Assembly (NCBI GenBank): GCA_021786695.1
Contig: JAJYMT010000025.1
Coordinates: forward strand, 1-7,401
Reading direction: 5' to 3'
Length of the DNA: 7,401 nucleotides
From: a bacterium
GTDB lineage: Bacteria; Patescibacteriota; Patescibacteriia; Patescibacteriales; GWE2-39-37
The notes below the pieces were generated by a model. It was not told where the DNA came from. It did not search any database and worked only from the letters and a program-made list of their open reading frames with translations. Positions 6,199 to 7,401 of this stretch are shown in pieces. Every line of letters starts with the position of its first letter. Position 1 is the first letter of the stretch. The position numbers and the translations under genes are program-made.

Positions 6199-6234
6199 AA
6201 AACAAAAAACGTCCTCCTGGGCGTTTTTTGTTTT
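6199..6234 (+). terminator. Intrinsic terminator of tRNA-Leu
   Basis: AAAACAAAAAACGTCC (6199-6214) pairs with GGGCGTTTTTTGTTTT (6219-6234): 16 pairs with one T-G wobble and a 4-nt loop TCCT. It ends in T-rich sequence and starts two bases after the tRNA discriminator. Confidence 0.85.
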
Positions 6235-6344
6235 GAGTTGAGTGGAGAACGAGAACTCTCACCTGACAAACCGGACAAAATAACCAAAAAATAAATACAC
6301 AATAAAAGGTATAATATCATCATAAGGTGACATACTGACGGGGT
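6235..6344. other. Intergenic AT-rich stretch without a gene
   Basis: No coding region or RNA gene can be supported here. The stretch is A-rich from about 6265 and contains an isolated TATAAT at 6310-6315 with no recognisable -35 box 16-18 bp upstream, so it is at best a weak plus-strand promoter for the structured stretch to its right. Confidence 0.5.
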
Positions 6345-6382
6345 GCGGCTTCCGCCGCGTTCGACTCCCTCTTTGCCCACCA
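6345..6382 (+). pseudogene. Orphan tRNA 3' end (T-loop to CCA) fused to a GC hairpin
   Basis: TTCGACT (6360-6366), CCCTC (6367-6371), TTTGCCC (6372-6378), A and CCA (6380-6382) have the order and spacing of a tRNA T-loop, 3' T-stem, 3' acceptor strand, discriminator and CCA tail. The expected partners GAGGG and GGGCAAA are absent upstream. In place of the 5' T-stem there is a perfect hairpin GCGGC-TTCC-GCCGC (6345-6358). This looks like a broken tRNA gene or an attachment-site remnant rather than a working tRNA. The likeness rests on about 23 bases. Confidence 0.45.
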
Positions 6383-6416
6383 AGGTACTTGAGTTTCGCG
6401 AGCGTGCGAGCGATCC

Positions 6417-6437
6417 CGCCCCGCAAAATGCGGGGCG
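6417..6437. repeat. 9-bp hairpin CGCCCCGCA/TGCGGGGCG
   Basis: Nine perfect pairs (6417-6425 with 6429-6437) enclose the loop AAA. There is no T-run on either side, so it is not a terminator. It is part of the structured cluster between the two orphan tRNA 3' ends. Confidence 0.6.
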
Positions 6438-6454
6438 CAGCAATCGTGCGGGAC

Positions 6455-6500
6455 GACCCGCCCGCCCGACACGCCTGACGGCAAGTCAGGCGGGCGGGTC
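6455..6500. repeat. Large GC-rich inverted repeat with alternative inner hairpin
   Basis: GACCCGCCCGCC (6455-6466) and GGCGGGCGGGTC (6489-6500) are perfect 12-bp inverted arms. Inside, CGCCTGAC (6472-6479) and GTCAGGCG (6485-6492) form an 8-bp stem with loop GGCAA. The two structures share bases 6489-6492, so they compete partly. This is a strong palindromic repeat unit in a noncoding gap, ending directly at a tRNA-Leu-like 3' end. Confidence 0.7.
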
Positions 6501-6513
6501 TCTCGCGGCACCA
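6499..6513 (+). pseudogene. Copy of the tRNA-Leu 3' end, here with encoded CCA
   Basis: TCTCTCGCGGCAC (6499-6511) is identical over 13 bases to the 3' T-stem/acceptor end of tRNA-Leu (6186-6198). Here it continues as CCA (6511-6513), whereas the intact tRNA has no CCA. A second short match, AATCGTG at 6442-6448 versus 6151-6157 (anticodon stem), lies upstream in the same order. The DNA in between is occupied by the inverted repeat. A decayed or interrupted tRNA-Leu paralogue is plausible. No matching 5' half was found. Confidence 0.4.
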
Positions 6514-6517
6514 ACTT

Positions 6518-6556
6518 AAATAAAAAAGTCCGTCGTCGAAACGGATTTTTTTATTT
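6518..6556. terminator. Bidirectional intrinsic terminator of the AI-2E transporter gene
   Basis: AAATAAAAAAGTCCGT (6518-6533) pairs with ACGGATTTTTTTATTT (6541-6556): 16 pairs including one G-T, with a 7-nt loop. T-rich flanks occur on both strands. On the minus strand it starts six bases past the transporter stop codon. Confidence 0.85.
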
Positions 6557-6562
6557 GGTAGT

Positions 6563-7401
6563 TTATTCTGAAAATTCCTCGCCAGCCGCGTGTTTGCTCG
6601 CAAACAGGTCGCCGACGAAAATATTGACGGCCGTCGCGACCGGTATGGAAAGCACCGCTCCGGCAATACCGGCGACCTGGAAGCCGATCAATAATACGGT
6701 AATGCTGATCAGGGGATTCAGGCCGACGGTCTTCTGCATCACCTTCGGCACCAAAATATTATTTTCCGTCCATTGCACCACGTAATAAAAGACCGCCACG
6801 AACAGCGCCAGCACCGGCGACTGGGTCAGGGCGAGAAACACCGCCGGTATCGCTCCGATGATCGGCCCCAAATAAGGCACGAATTCGGTAATGCCAGCGA
6901 TCAATGCCAGCACCAAGGCATATTTGACCTTCAGGATCAGCAGACCGATGTAGACCAGAAAAAAAATAAACAATGAAAGGATCAATTGGCCGCGCAGCCA
7001 CAAGCCGATTTTTTTCTGGATACGGTTGATCAATTGCATCACGTAGGTCTGATGCTCGCTCGGGGCGATCGACCAGACCAGCTTCTTGATCGCGTTTTCC
7101 TCGACCACCATATAAAAAGTCAGCACCAGCACCAGGAAGAAAGAAACGATGCTTCCGAAAATACCGGAAACGGTGGTAAAAACGCCGCCGGCAGCCGATT
7201 GAAGGTTGGAATTCACAAAATCCAGGCCGGAGCCGATGTTCTGATCAATGCCGTGTTTCAGCGAAAAATCCTGCAAGGCGGAAAAACTGCCGCTAACTTT
7301 TTCCAGATAGGCCGGAAAATTTTGGCCCAAGTCGCCGACCTCCGTTGCGATCGGCGGAACGATCGTATAAAGAATAAAAGCGATCAAAGAAAAAATTATA
7401 A
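6563..7401 (-). CDS. AI-2E family transporter (partial, N-terminus outside window)
   Basis: This is a multi-pass inner-membrane protein of the AI-2E/TqsA-like (former UPF0118) family. Named members export autoinducer-2 or act as ion antiporters, but the substrate cannot be told from sequence. The frame stays open to the right edge (IIFSLIAF...), so the true start lies outside; a TTG at 7387 is only an internal codon. About 278 of an expected 330-350 residues are visible. Counting from the TTG codon, a hydrophobic N-terminal helix leads to the periplasmic-type linker (about 10-65). Membrane segments follow at about 70-95 and 128-153, and the hallmark GITEFVPYLGPIIGAIPA is at 165-182. Further segments lie at about 190-205 and 224-262 (VLLIGFQVAGIAGAVLSIPV). 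The tail is short and acidic (EEFSE). The gene is convergent with tRNA-Leu and separated from it by the structured gap and a terminator. Confidence 0.92.
   Translation of the reverse strand, partial: IIFSLIAFILYTIVPPIATEVGDLGQNFPAYLEKVSGSFSALQDFSLKHGIDQNIGSGLDFVNSNLQSAAGGVFTTVSGIFGSIVSFFLVLVLTFYMVVEENAIKKLVWSIAPSEHQTYVMQLINRIQKKIGLWLRGQLILSLFIFFLVYIGLLILKVKYALVLALIAGITEFVPYLGPIIGAIPAVFLALTQSPVLALFVAVFYYVVQWTENNILVPKVMQKTVGLNPLISITVLLIGFQVAGIAGAVLSIPVATAVNIFVGDLFASKHAAGEEFSE

Noticed and set aside
6333..6382. A complete second tRNA gene
   Set aside because: The T-loop, acceptor 3' strand and CCA are present, but no 5' acceptor strand GGGCAAA, D-arm or anticodon arm can be found upstream, so only a 3' fragment is reported.
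6345..6517. tmRNA or another known structured RNA
   Set aside because: There is a TTCGACTCC-type T-loop, but no tmRNA 5' end or tag-coding segment, and the stretch is too short.
6074..6666. Several overlapping minus-strand frames of 60-135 codons across the tRNA region
   Set aside because: They translate the antisense of tRNA-Leu, tRNA fragments and palindromes. Peptides such as RESRTLMESLPHDFES are typical false proteins from antisense tRNA.

Overview
The window looks like chromosomal core sequence from a bacterium with an intermediate GC content. The best guess is a member of the Patescibacteria (Candidate Phyla Radiation). This rests on the style of the noncoding DNA (short GC-rich palindromes, heptamer arrays), a tRNA gene with no encoded CCA, and the lack of recognisable Shine-Dalgarno sequences before the genes. 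It is an inference, not a proven placement. Protein-coding genes read without interruption in the standard bacterial code and all lie on the minus strand.

Layout from left to right. Positions 1-350 hold the first 116 codons of an unrecognised, probably disordered Lys/Ala/Pro-rich protein that runs off the left edge. Its likely promoter has its -35 box over the last codons of the gene upstream. Positions 404-3985 hold a complete dnaE (replicative DNA polymerase III alpha subunit, 1193 aa), with a roughly 90-nt leader and a promoter at about 4083-4112. A strong bidirectional terminator (4115-4145) separates dnaE from the chromosome-partitioning pair parA (5140-5901) and parB (4164-5045), which are transcribed in that order. 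Their spacer is made of two facing arrays of 7-bp repeats around a small GC hairpin.

Upstream of parA, two near-perfect sigma70-type promoters point away from each other and share one palindromic -35 box. The leftward one gives an almost leaderless parA mRNA. The rightward one reads through about 145 bp of hairpins and palindromic repeats to a tRNA-Leu(CAA) gene (6114-6197) with its own terminator. From 6235 to 6517 there is no gene. That gap holds two orphan tRNA 3' ends with encoded CCA, one sharing a 13-nt identity with the tRNA-Leu 3' end, interleaved with strong hairpins. The last gene (6563-7401, minus strand, start outside the window) encodes an AI-2E-family membrane transporter and has its own bidirectional terminator.

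Functionally, ParA and ParB segregate the replicated chromosome and DnaE copies it, so replication and segregation genes sit together. I see no mobile-element genes, CRISPR array or defence operon. The unusual content is in the intergenic DNA: the shared -35 divergent promoter, the heptamer arrays inside parAB, and the tRNA-fragment/palindrome cluster.
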